NCBI GenBank assembly: GCA_964446935.1
Contig: CAYUQI010000004.1
Location: 1-64,000 of the forward strand
Source: UASB124 sp964446935
Lineage (GTDB): Bacteria > Babelota > Babeliae > Babelales > RVW-14
Direction of reading: 5' to 3'
Length of the DNA stretch: 64,000 bases
Shown: piece by piece, positions 53,428 to 61,260 of the stretch
Numbering within the stretch: the first letter of the stretch is position 1
How the letters are laid out: each line of letters opens with the position of its first letter
Program-made: the position numbers and the translations under genes
The notes under the pieces: model-generated
The model's database searches: none
Told to the model about the DNA's origin: nothing
Seen by the model: only the letters and a program-made list of their open reading frames with translations

Positions 53428-55080
53428 ATGGAAATGCGAACATCTAACTTTTTGCGAATGCTATTTTCTCCCTTTGTGGGATGGCTTGCGGTACTTGTTG
53501 TTAGTGCCTATTTTATGTTTTCGTTTGACAAGAAGGTATTAAGCCAACCAAGTGAACCAGGCTTTTTTAATACCGTTACTAAATATTACAAGGCCTTACG
53601 CTTATCATATATGAAAAAAGGTATCGATCTTGAAGGTGGAACCTATCTTGTCCTTGGTGTTGAAATTGAAAAGGCTATTGAAAATCGTCTTCAGGGTGAG
53701 AGTCGTTCCCTCGATGGTTTGTTTAAGAGTAAGAATCTCAAAGTAATGCCTACTAAAAAGGAAGTAAAAGATCTTACACTTGAAATGACGTTTCCTGATG
53801 AAACTGCGGCCAAAGAAGCCTATCATGTGATTCAAGATGGTCGTACACAAACGTTAAAATTAAAACTCTCAGATAATGTTTTATACCTTAATTTATTGCC
53901 TGAATTGGAACAAAATATTCGCACGGGCGCTGTTGAACAAGGTGTTAGCGTATTAACCAACCGTTTGGGCGGTTATGGCGTTGAAGGTATTGTTGTGCAA
54001 CAGCATGGTGAACGTCAAATTGTTGTGCAGCTTCCTGGCGTTGAAGATGCTGAACATATGAAGTCGGCAATTACCAAGACCGCACACCTTGAATTTAAAA
54101 TTGTTGAAAAAACGGCAGCAAGTAAAGAAGCATTACTTGATGAATTTGATGGTGAATTGCCATCCGATAAGATGATTATCTCCGGGCGACGTGATGCGGA
54201 TGATTCTGAAGAAGCTGGCCGTTGGTATCTTGTATCTGCATTTCCTGATTTGACTGGTGATCATATTGTTTCTGCTAAAGTTGATCATGATGAATTCAAT
54301 CGTCCTGATGTTGCCTTTAAGCTTGATGGTCAAGGCGGTCGTGATTTTGCTGAATTGACCGCTAACAATGTTGGTCGTAGTCTCGGCATTATTATTGATA
54401 ATATTTTGATTACTGCACCTAATATTAAAACAGCTATTACCGGTGGCTCAGGCGTTATTTCTGGTGTTGGTACCGTTAAGGAAGCACTTGATCTTTCCAT
54501 CGTGTTGAAGTCTGGCGCCTTGCATGCACCTCTCAGGATCGAACACGAAAACCGTGTTGGTGCATCATTGGGCCAAGATGCTATTAGTGCTGGCATCATG
54601 TCGTGCTTGGTTGCATTGTTGTTATTGTTTATTTTCAGCTTGCTGTACTACAAGTTTCCTGGCTTCTTGGCTATTTTGACATTGTTTTGTAATATATTTT
54701 TATCATTACTGTTCCTGTCCTACTTCCGTGCAACGCTTACACTGCCAGGTATTGCTGGTATCGTGCTTACGATTGGTATGGCTATTGATATATCAATTTT
54801 GGTCTATGAACGTGCAAAAGAGGAACTTGCGACAGGTGTGCCTATGCGCAAGGCAATGCTTGATAGCTTTAATGGCGTTTTGGCCGTTGTTTTGGACTCC
54901 AATATTTCATCATTCCTAACTGGTATGATCTTGTTTCAGTTTGCAGGTCCTGCTATTAAGGGCTACGCAGTTACTTTGATGGCCGGTATTGTGGCAACAT
55001 TGTTGTCAGGTATTTTCTTCCTCAAATCTGTGTACCGCTTTATCTTTGATAATCTGAACGTCAAACGTATGCGTCTTTAA
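53428..55080 (+). CDS. secD: Protein translocase subunit SecD
   Basis: 550 residues, TAAGGAG before the ATG. It uses proton motive force to pull translocating proteins into the periplasm. One N-terminal membrane helix, then GIDLEGGTYLV (SecD motif D1), the large periplasmic P1 domain, and five C-terminal helices. GMAIDISILVYERAKEEL is the D4 motif with the conserved Asp kept, although the usual DANVLIFER is changed to DISILVYER. DSNISSFLTGMILFQFAGPAIKG is the last motif. secF does not follow and is not fused. Confidence 0.95.
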   Translation: MEMRTSNFLRMLFSPFVGWLAVLVVSAYFMFSFDKKVLSQPSEPGFFNTVTKYYKALRLSYMKKGIDLEGGTYLVLGVEIEKAIENRLQGESRSLDGLFKSKNLKVMPTKKEVKDLTLEMTFPDETAAKEAYHVIQDGRTQTLKLKLSDNVLYLNLLPELEQNIRTGAVEQGVSVLTNRLGGYGVEGIVVQQHGERQIVVQLPGVEDAEHMKSAITKTAHLEFKIVEKTAASKEALLDEFDGELPSDKMIISGRRDADDSEEAGRWYLVSAFPDLTGDHIVSAKVDHDEFNRPDVAFKLDGQGGRDFAELTANNVGRSLGIIIDNILITAPNIKTAITGGSGVISGVGTVKEALDLSIVLKSGALHAPLRIEHENRVGASLGQDAISAGIMSCLVALLLLFIFSLLYYKFPGFLAILTLFCNIFLSLLFLSYFRATLTLPGIAGIVLTIGMAIDISILVYERAKEELATGVPMRKAMLDSFNGVLAVVLDSNISSFLTGMILFQFAGPAIKGYAVTLMAGIVATLLSGIFFLKSVYRFIFDNLNVKRMRL

Positions 55081-55109
55081 AAACGTTTACGTGATGTTAT
55101 TGTCCGCGT

Positions 55110-55186
55110 GGCGACGTAGCTCAGTTGGTTAGAGCGACGGAATCATAATCCGTAGGTCCTGAGTTCGAATCTCAGCGTCGCTACCA
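55110..55186 (+). tRNA. tRNA with CAU anticodon, probably elongator tRNA-Met
   Basis: Acceptor GGCGACG / CGTCGCT, D-arm GCTC-AGTTGGTTA-GAGC, anticodon stem ACGGA / TCCGT with loop ATCATAA (CAT), T-arm CTGAG-TTCGAAT-CTCAG, encoded CCA at 55184-55186. A lysidine-type tRNA-Ile with CAU cannot be fully excluded. It lies 29 bp after secD. Confidence 0.93.
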
Positions 55187-56001
55187 GGTTTTTGTTCAAC
55201 GTTTTTCTTTATTACTTCTTGTATTGTTCGATTGTCATACAGTCTGATAAATCCTTTTGCTTTTAATTCTTCGAATGTTCTTACACGTATTTCACCATGC
55301 TTGTAATCAAAGATTGTCATAACACGTACCAATTTTTTAACCAGAGGTGAAACAAACTCTGCCTTGCTATTAACAAAATTTAGCTCAATAAGCCGTTTCA
55401 ATATACCCTTCCAATACTCATTTGCAGTAAAATCAACGGACCTATCGTTAGCTAGATTGACAAGACTTTCAAATATGTGAAAATTTTCAAATTTGTGAGA
55501 ACATTCATCAAGAAGGTTATTGAGCAGTTTATACATTGTTATAATAGTTAACCGAGCGACTGTAACTCCTGTAATTAATCCTCCTTCTTGGATAAGTTCG
55601 ATTTCACCTTGCTTTTTGAGCTGCTCATAAGAAACAATGGAGAGAGTCTTCGGTTCAACCATAACTTTTATAAGCGCTTTAACTAATGTAGGAATTGTTT
55701 TATCGGGTGTAAGAAAACCCTTGCTTTGAAGGTATTGGTAATCAATCTCGCTTAAGGGTGGAGTTGATGAGGCGTTTAAAGAAGTGTTTGCGTATAACCA
55801 TCTGAATAAATTTTGATTTATTTTTGCCAGTTCGCTCAAGTGCAGATAGGTATCTTGCACGGTTTTTTCTTTGGCAACGCTTGTTTCAGTATCATTGAAT
55901 TGCCAGATTTGTTGGCTGTCATCCATTGCCATGCATGTGTACGGCTGCCATAAAAAAAGCAACGCGTATGTTATTTGTATGATGTGATTACAATGTTTCA
56001 T
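55129..56001 (-). CDS. Exported protein with duplicated module; 3' end antisense to tRNA-Met
   Basis: 290 residues from ATG 56001 (GGGAGGA upstream). The signal peptide ends near YTCMAMD. Two copies of a module are visible: YLQSKGFLTPDKTIPTLVKA with YEQLKKQGEIEL, and LIELNFVNSKAEFVSPLVKK with FEELKAKGFIRL. The first also resembles a segment of the 6962-7729 protein. After NVEQKPG the frame runs into the antisense of tRNA-Met, so the last 18 or so residues (AEIRTQDLRIMIPSL) come from tRNA sequence. The original 3' end has probably been lost or never had its own stop. No known family is recognised. Confidence 0.7.
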   Translation of the reverse strand: MKHCNHIIQITYALLFLWQPYTCMAMDDSQQIWQFNDTETSVAKEKTVQDTYLHLSELAKINQNLFRWLYANTSLNASSTPPLSEIDYQYLQSKGFLTPDKTIPTLVKALIKVMVEPKTLSIVSYEQLKKQGEIELIQEGGLITGVTVARLTIITMYKLLNNLLDECSHKFENFHIFESLVNLANDRSVDFTANEYWKGILKRLIELNFVNSKAEFVSPLVKKLVRVMTIFDYKHGEIRVRTFEELKAKGFIRLYDNRTIQEVIKKNVEQKPGSDAEIRTQDLRIMIPSL

Positions 56002-56178
56002 AAAATCCTCCCTTATTTTGAACCTCCAGATTTGTTTGGTTATTATTAACTTTGTCATTTCGATGATGCGTTTTCAACGTTTTTAACAATTGTTAAGGAA
56101 TGGTTGCCCTGGATTATAAGTCGATGGCTATGGTAAACTGCTCACGTGTGTTGAACTCCCTAACAAGAGGATGCGCAG

Positions 56179-56772
56179 ATGTATGCTATGTTAATTCTTT
56201 TGGTGTTGATTGGATATCTGGTTGGCTCCATCCCAACCGGTTATTGGTTTGGGTGGTACTGGTTTGGAATCGATATCACTAAGCAGGGGTCAGGCAATAT
56301 TGGTGCTAGCAATGTTGCTCGAGTGTTGGGAACCCGCTTCTTTTTACTTATTTTTGCTATTGATGCTCTAAAGGCTTATGCTACCGTCGTTGCGACTCAT
56401 TACGTTACCAATGCGATGGTAATATACGGGTTTCCATATTGGTACTTCGTGGCTTGTGCACTTCTGGTTGGTAACGGGCATTCGTTGTTTCTTCGTGGCA
56501 AGGGTGGGCGAGGGGTTGCGACGGCAACGGGCATTTTGATGCATTGCTTACCAAGCTTTTTTACTTTGATATTTATGGGGATATGGGCATTGGTGGTTGT
56601 ACTAACACATCGGCCGTTTGTTGCCTCATTAGCATCGATGCTGATGCTTCTGATTATACTATTATGTGGATGGTGTCATGCGCATACAGCGCTTATTCTT
56701 GTTATTTGTGTGTGGATTGTTAGTAAACATTTGCCTCATTTGCGAGCCCTGTGGATCGAGACAAGGCGTTAA
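56179..56772 (+). CDS. plsY: Glycerol-3-phosphate acyltransferase PlsY
   Basis: 197 residues. It acylates glycerol-3-phosphate with acyl-phosphate, the first step to phosphatidic acid. Membrane motifs: GYLVGSIPTGYWFG, GSGNIGASNVARVLG, and LRGKGGRGVATATG. Five or so membrane helices. It should work with PlsX (not in window) and supply the PgsA/PgpA path seen at 8 kb. Confidence 0.95.
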   Translation: MYAMLILLVLIGYLVGSIPTGYWFGWYWFGIDITKQGSGNIGASNVARVLGTRFFLLIFAIDALKAYATVVATHYVTNAMVIYGFPYWYFVACALLVGNGHSLFLRGKGGRGVATATGILMHCLPSFFTLIFMGIWALVVVLTHRPFVASLASMLMLLIILLCGWCHAHTALILVICVWIVSKHLPHLRALWIETRR

Positions 56773-56818
56773 CGATAAACGAAACCAAAAACGGGTGGGT
56801 CAAAGACAAAGGAATTGT

Positions 56819-58594
56819 ATGAAGTTCAGATATGTTGCAGAAATGTTTGATGTTGTAGAGCAAGAAAGTAGTCGAACAAAGATGACTGAGTTGTTGGCTG
56901 AATTGTTTAAAAAAGCGACTCCCCATGAGGCCTCGTTGATTGCTTACCTATCGCTTGGTAGCCTTAATCCTCCCTACATAGGTACCCAATTTAATTTTGC
57001 CGAAAAGAGCTTAATCAAAGTCCTTGCACATCTTCTTGATAAATCTCAGGCAGAAATCAAAGAGCAGGCGCATAAGCTTGGTGATTTGGGCAAGGTAGTT
57101 GAAAAGGGGCATTGGCAAGGTGGATCAGATATTGTCTCTGTCAGCGATGTTGAAAAAGTACTGCTTCATTTTCTGGAGATCAGCGGTGAAGGCTCACAGG
57201 AGCTTAAAGAACAACAGATGTTTAAGATACTGCGAGCTATCGATCCTTTGTCGGCTAAATATATCGTACGTATTGTTGAAGGTAAGTTACGTCTTGGTTT
57301 TTCGGATATGACACTGCTTGATGCCTTTTCATGGATGGAAAAAGGTGATAAGTCAATCCGTTCTGAGCTTGAAAACGCTTATAACATTTCAGCTGATATT
57401 GGCATGATTATTAAAACATTAAAGGAAGACGGGCTTAAGGGGATTAACAAGATTTCCATCAACCCTGGTATTCCTATTTTACCTGCAGCTGCTGAGCGGA
57501 TGCCCGATGCTGCTGCTATTATTAAAAAACTTGGCTCCTGTGTTGCGCAGCCGAAACTTGATGGCTTTCGTTTACAAGTACACGTTGATTTTACACACAA
57601 AAAAACACTTATGCGGTTCTTTTCCCGTAACTTGATTGATATGTCGAACATGTTTCCGGATCTGATTATTTCGCTGAAAGATTTAGATGTTAAAACACTC
57701 GTGGCCGAAGGTGAAGCTATCTGTGTTGATGTTGAAACCGGAAGCTTTTTGCCGTTTCAAGAAACAGTAAAGCGTAAGCGTAAATATGATATTGAAAAGT
57801 TTGCGCAGGATTTTCCTTTAAAACTCTTTTTGTTTGATGTGCTGTATATTAATGGGCAGTCGCTTCTTGATGAACCACATAGCAAGCGTCGCAAAGTGTT
57901 GCTTGATGTCTGTGATGATAAGACAATCAAAAAACACAATATTATTTACCCTATCGAAGAACAAAAAATTCATGACGCCAAAGAACTTGATGCGTATTTT
58001 GAACAAAATATTTCATTGGGGCTTGAAGGCTTGGTGGTCAAACGTCCTGATGCTGTCTATCAACCAGGCAAGCGTAATTTTAATTGGATTAAATTAAAGC
58101 GTCAGGAGTCTGGATCGCTAGAAGATACCATCGATTGTGTTATTTTGGGGTATTATCGAGGGACTGGTAAGCGATCTGTCTTTGGTATTGGTGCGCTTCT
58201 GGTTGGCGTTTATAACAAGAAAAAAGATATTTTCCAGACCGTGGCAAAGATAGGGACAGGGTTGACAGATGCTGAGTGGAGAGAACAAAAGAAATCTTGT
58301 GACCACATTAAAATTGATCATCAACCGCATGATGTTGAGTGTGCCAAGGAATTGTATCCGGATGTATGGGTTCAACCAAAGATTGTGTGCATGATTCGTG
58401 CTGATGAGATAACGTTATCTCCATTGCATAAAGCAGGGGCGACAGAGACTAAATCCGGCTATGCTTTACGCTTTCCTCGTCTGATGGGGTATCGCCCTGA
58501 TAAAGCAGCCTACGAGGCAACGACTGTTGATGAAATCCATCGGTTGTATGAGCTGCAATTTGAGAAGAAGTCGAAGACAAAGAAAAATAAGTGA
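56819..58594 (+). CDS. ATP-dependent DNA ligase (archaeal/eukaryal type)
   Basis: 591 residues from ATG 56819 with AAAGG upstream; longer starts overlap plsY. Domain order: helical DNA-binding N-terminal domain (about 1-200), adenylation domain with the nucleotidyl-lysine in KLDGFR (Lys246), EGEAICVD (motif III), LFLFDVLYING (IIIa), LEGLVVKRP (IV) and WIKLKR (V), then the OB-fold. This is the archaeal/Lig1-like layout of about 560-600 residues, not the short LigD or viral type. Most bacteria seal Okazaki fragments with NAD-dependent LigA; whether one exists elsewhere in this genome is unknown. It may be horizontally acquired. Confidence 0.94.
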   Translation: MKFRYVAEMFDVVEQESSRTKMTELLAELFKKATPHEASLIAYLSLGSLNPPYIGTQFNFAEKSLIKVLAHLLDKSQAEIKEQAHKLGDLGKVVEKGHWQGGSDIVSVSDVEKVLLHFLEISGEGSQELKEQQMFKILRAIDPLSAKYIVRIVEGKLRLGFSDMTLLDAFSWMEKGDKSIRSELENAYNISADIGMIIKTLKEDGLKGINKISINPGIPILPAAAERMPDAAAIIKKLGSCVAQPKLDGFRLQVHVDFTHKKTLMRFFSRNLIDMSNMFPDLIISLKDLDVKTLVAEGEAICVDVETGSFLPFQETVKRKRKYDIEKFAQDFPLKLFLFDVLYINGQSLLDEPHSKRRKVLLDVCDDKTIKKHNIIYPIEEQKIHDAKELDAYFEQNISLGLEGLVVKRPDAVYQPGKRNFNWIKLKRQESGSLEDTIDCVILGYYRGTGKRSVFGIGALLVGVYNKKKDIFQTVAKIGTGLTDAEWREQKKSCDHIKIDHQPHDVECAKELYPDVWVQPKIVCMIRADEITLSPLHKAGATETKSGYALRFPRLMGYRPDKAAYEATTVDEIHRLYELQFEKKSKTKKNK

Positions 58595-58640
58595 AAATAT
58601 TTTTCTCATAAACCTTAAGCTATAAACTGAATAAAATGTA

Positions 58641-58674
58641 GAGAGGGCGGGGGCTTTTAAGCCCCCGCCCTCTC
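58641..58674. terminator. Bidirectional intrinsic terminator
   Basis: A 16-bp perfect stem (GAGAGGGCGGGGGCTT / AAGCCCCCGCCCTCTC, 58641-58656 / 58659-58674) followed by TTGCGTTTTTAAT. It lies between the convergent ligase and small exported-protein genes. Confidence 0.9.
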
Positions 58675-58691
58675 TTGCGTTTTTAATAATA

Positions 58692-59192
58692 TTATTCAAC
58701 AGCAGCGTCAGAGACTTCTTTCTCTGCTAATTGATCTTGTATAAATGTTTCACGTTCTTGTGCGCGTGTTGTTGAAAGTTCTTGTCTGAATTGCTTGATA
58801 ATTTCAATATGCTGTTTTTGAAGCTTTTTGAATTCAGACATATTAATGCCGCGCAACTCTGTCATTAATGTCTTGAGATTATCGCGTAACGTTTTACGTT
58901 GTTGACGAGCATCCTTTGTGCTTTCAAGGAATTTTTCAAGTATTGCACGGCGATCTGCTATCAGTTGTTTACGAGCTGGTAAAAATTGTTCTACTAAAAG
59001 ATTCTTAAGCTCATCAAGCTTAGCCGTTATCTTTGCGCTTAATTCTATGCTTTGTTCCGTTGCTGCTGTGTTTGATGGTGCTGCAGCAGGTTGCGATGTT
59101 GCCGTGGAAGATTGTGTTTGCTTTGCATCAAGATAAGAATAAGCCAAGGCAAGGGTTAAAATGATAATAGGTATTCTTATAAAATAATTCAT
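58692..59192 (-). CDS. Exported coiled-coil protein
   Basis: 166 residues, AAAGGAG before the ATG. The signal peptide ends near YLDAKQ. An S/T/A/P-rich linker is followed by a long charged helix (about 48-155) typical of a coiled coil (LDELKNLLVEQFLPARKQLIADRR; TLRDNLKTLMTEL). It is the third of three consecutive leftward genes for small exported helical proteins. The layout recalls periplasmic chaperones such as Skp or Spy, but no motif supports that firmly. Confidence 0.7.
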   Translation of the reverse strand: MNYFIRIPIIILTLALAYSYLDAKQTQSSTATSQPAAAPSNTAATEQSIELSAKITAKLDELKNLLVEQFLPARKQLIADRRAILEKFLESTKDARQQRKTLRDNLKTLMTELRGINMSEFKKLQKQHIEIIKQFRQELSTTRAQERETFIQDQLAEKEVSDAAVE

Positions 59193-59210
59193 AAAACTCC
59201 TTTCTTAATT

Positions 59211-59762
59211 TTACGATTGTGTTGTTAGTGTTTCAGGGGATGCCGTAGTTACTGTTGATTCGGCGGGAGCTGCTGTCGTAGTAGTTGTTGTAGCGGTTAC
59301 TGTTAATGCATCAATTTCAGCATCGTCCTGCTGTAATGCCATGCTATCGGCATCAAGGGCTGTTGCTACATTTTGTATTTTGGTGCGAACTGATGTATAA
59401 AAATTATTTAAAATTTCTGATCGTTTTGTTTGCAATTCTTTGGCTTTAACTTGGTTTATTGGATACAGTTCCTTAAGTGATGATTGAATGTCTTTTCTGA
59501 TTGCTTGTACTTGTGTACGAATGTTTTCATCGAAACATCTTTTGGGTACATCTTTAAGGTGCGCATTGAGTTTCTGCAAATTTGCATTTATTTTGTTTAC
59601 CAACGTTGTTTCTTTCGTTTGGACTGATGGAGATTGTTTTGCTGGTTTTGTTTTACTTTTTTTCTTCTGAATTGTGTCTTGTTTAGCGTAAACATCGTTG
59701 CACACTAAACCCATTGCAAATACAATGATCAAGCCGCTGAGTATTAGACTGGGTTTCATCAA
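59211..59762 (-). CDS. Exported helical protein with T-rich tail
   Basis: 183 residues, AAAAGGAG before ATGATG (either ATG may be used). The signal peptide ends near VYAKQ. A basic K/P/Q linker is followed by a helical domain (about 50-135; LVNKINANLQKLNAHLKDV, ELYPINQVKAKELQTKRSEILNNFY). The C-terminal tail is a run of Thr/Ala/Val. Its position and layout match its two neighbours; 18 bp separate it from the next gene. Confidence 0.7.
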   Translation of the reverse strand: MMKPSLILSGLIIVFAMGLVCNDVYAKQDTIQKKKSKTKPAKQSPSVQTKETTLVNKINANLQKLNAHLKDVPKRCFDENIRTQVQAIRKDIQSSLKELYPINQVKAKELQTKRSEILNNFYTSVRTKIQNVATALDADSMALQQDDAEIDALTVTATTTTTTAAPAESTVTTASPETLTTQS

Positions 59763-59806
59763 GGTCTCCTTTTATTGGGGTTATATGGTTATACAACAAT
59801 ACCAAT

Positions 59807-60289
59807 CTATTGAACGATTTCTTTAGGTACATCAAGGTTGCTAAAGTTATTGAGAGAGTTTTCGGCATCACGAACGTCTTGTTGTAATGTATCGGTTGTT
59901 AACTTATCTGCGAGCTCAACCTCATCGGTAACTTTGGCATTATCTTTAAATTTTTGAATAATCCCGTCGGGCCCTAAGAGTTCTTTTTGTATTGTTTTAA
60001 TTTGTTCTCGCACAAGATTCATGCTTTTTTTGTAGTCCTCGAGAGCCTTCTTTATTTCTTTGCGAAGATCCTCACGTTTTGATTTGAGTTCAAGAAAATA
60101 GGTGCGGGTCTTGTCGCGTTGATCTCTGAGTGCTTGAGGAATGCTACGCAAAAGAGTTAACCGTCTTTCCAGATCGCTTTTGTAGGGGTTAATAGGTGCT
60201 TCTCCTACAGGCGAGGCTGTATAAAACGTGCATGGCATGATAATGCCAACAATTATTTTTACCGTTAAAGATCTCAAGAGTTTTTCCAT
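59807..60289 (-). CDS. Exported coiled-coil protein
   Basis: 160 residues, AAAGGAG before the ATG. A signal-like hydrophobic N-terminus (TVKIIVGIIMPCTFYTAS). Charged helix from about 35 to 150 with KSKREDLRKEIKKALEDYKK, a likely coiled coil. First gene of the three-gene exported helical cluster. No family is recognised. Confidence 0.68.
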   Translation of the reverse strand: MEKLLRSLTVKIIVGIIMPCTFYTASPVGEAPINPYKSDLERRLTLLRSIPQALRDQRDKTRTYFLELKSKREDLRKEIKKALEDYKKSMNLVREQIKTIQKELLGPDGIIQKFKDNAKVTDEVELADKLTTDTLQQDVRDAENSLNNFSNLDVPKEIVQ

Positions 60290-60480
60290 TAAGACTCCTT
60301 TCTATGCTTAAAATACATGCTATCTAATTATAGTTTCTCATTTTCTTTGTCCAATAGTCAATGATCTGGTTGTGTTGAAAAACGAAAGAAAAATGGGGTT
60401 TTTATTGGCAAAAGTGGCTTTTGAGATGAATATTGTCGATTGGGCGGAAGTTTCTTTAATGATTGATGCGTTATATTTGT

Positions 60481-61098
60481 TTACATCAGTGACTTAAAAT
60501 ACTGCGCAGCCTTAGCTGGATTATCAGCTTTCATGATGTGGGTTCCAATGATAATACCGTGTGGCTTGAGAGCGATGATGTGTTGAATGTTGGTTTCGTC
60601 GATTTTTCCAGCTATGAAGATAGGAAGCTGTGTATTTTCCCTGACGCTGTGCCATTCGGCATCAAGTTCAGTGAATTCTGATGTATGATTGTGTCTATAT
60701 AGGATAAGGCTGTGAATACCAAGTGTTTTTGCATCAAGGGCTGATTGGCCCAATGATTGGGCATCCAAAAGATCCAATACAATCTTGGTATCAGATTCCT
60801 GGGCTGCGGCAACCGCCTTGGTAATAGTAGTAGAGTATGATCCAGCAAGAACGGTAATATAACGAGCTCCTTCTGATGCCATCATTTTGATAGCAATATC
60901 GGCTTTTTCAGTAATGCGAGCTTCGACAGCGATGTCTTTGTTGGGAAATGTTGCTTTGAAGGTTTTTACTGCACGTATGCCTTCTTTGAAGAGAAGCAAT
61001 GAGCCAACACCAAGAATATCTGCATAATCAGCGGTTTGTTCTGCTATGGTTAGCGCCTGTGCGAGATTCGAACAGTTATATGAGACTTGAAGCTTCAT
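60481..61098 (-). CDS. HUMPS-type TIM-barrel protein with altered active site
   Basis: 205 residues, matching 3-hexulose-6-phosphate synthase / OMP-decarboxylase-superfamily proteins in length and pattern: MKLQVSYNCSNLAQALTIAE, ADILGVGSLLLFKEGIRAV, ARYITVLAGSYSTTI, and a C-terminal phosphate-binding GIIIGTHIMKADNPAKAA. The catalytic DxKxxD of the family (usually ADLKxxD) is VEARITE here, so Asp, Lys and Asp become Glu, Arg and Glu. It may have changed chemistry or lost activity. AAAGGAG precedes the ATG. It is divergent from hldE, so a sugar-phosphate role is plausible. Confidence 0.8.
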   Translation of the reverse strand: MKLQVSYNCSNLAQALTIAEQTADYADILGVGSLLLFKEGIRAVKTFKATFPNKDIAVEARITEKADIAIKMMASEGARYITVLAGSYSTTITKAVAAAQESDTKIVLDLLDAQSLGQSALDAKTLGIHSLILYRHNHTSEFTELDAEWHSVRENTQLPIFIAGKIDETNIQHIIALKPHGIIIGTHIMKADNPAKAAQYFKSLM

Positions 61099-61260
61099 TC
61101 CTTTTTTCTCCTTTGCTAAATTTACAAAATGCAGTATCTTTGAACATCGTTTTAAATACGCTTGTTCTTAAACAACCATACTTCATCTCACCATGTGCAG
61201 CAATAATTTTTTGATTTTGATTTTTTTGCATGCAAGCATAAAGGGCTTTTTGAGGTATTC

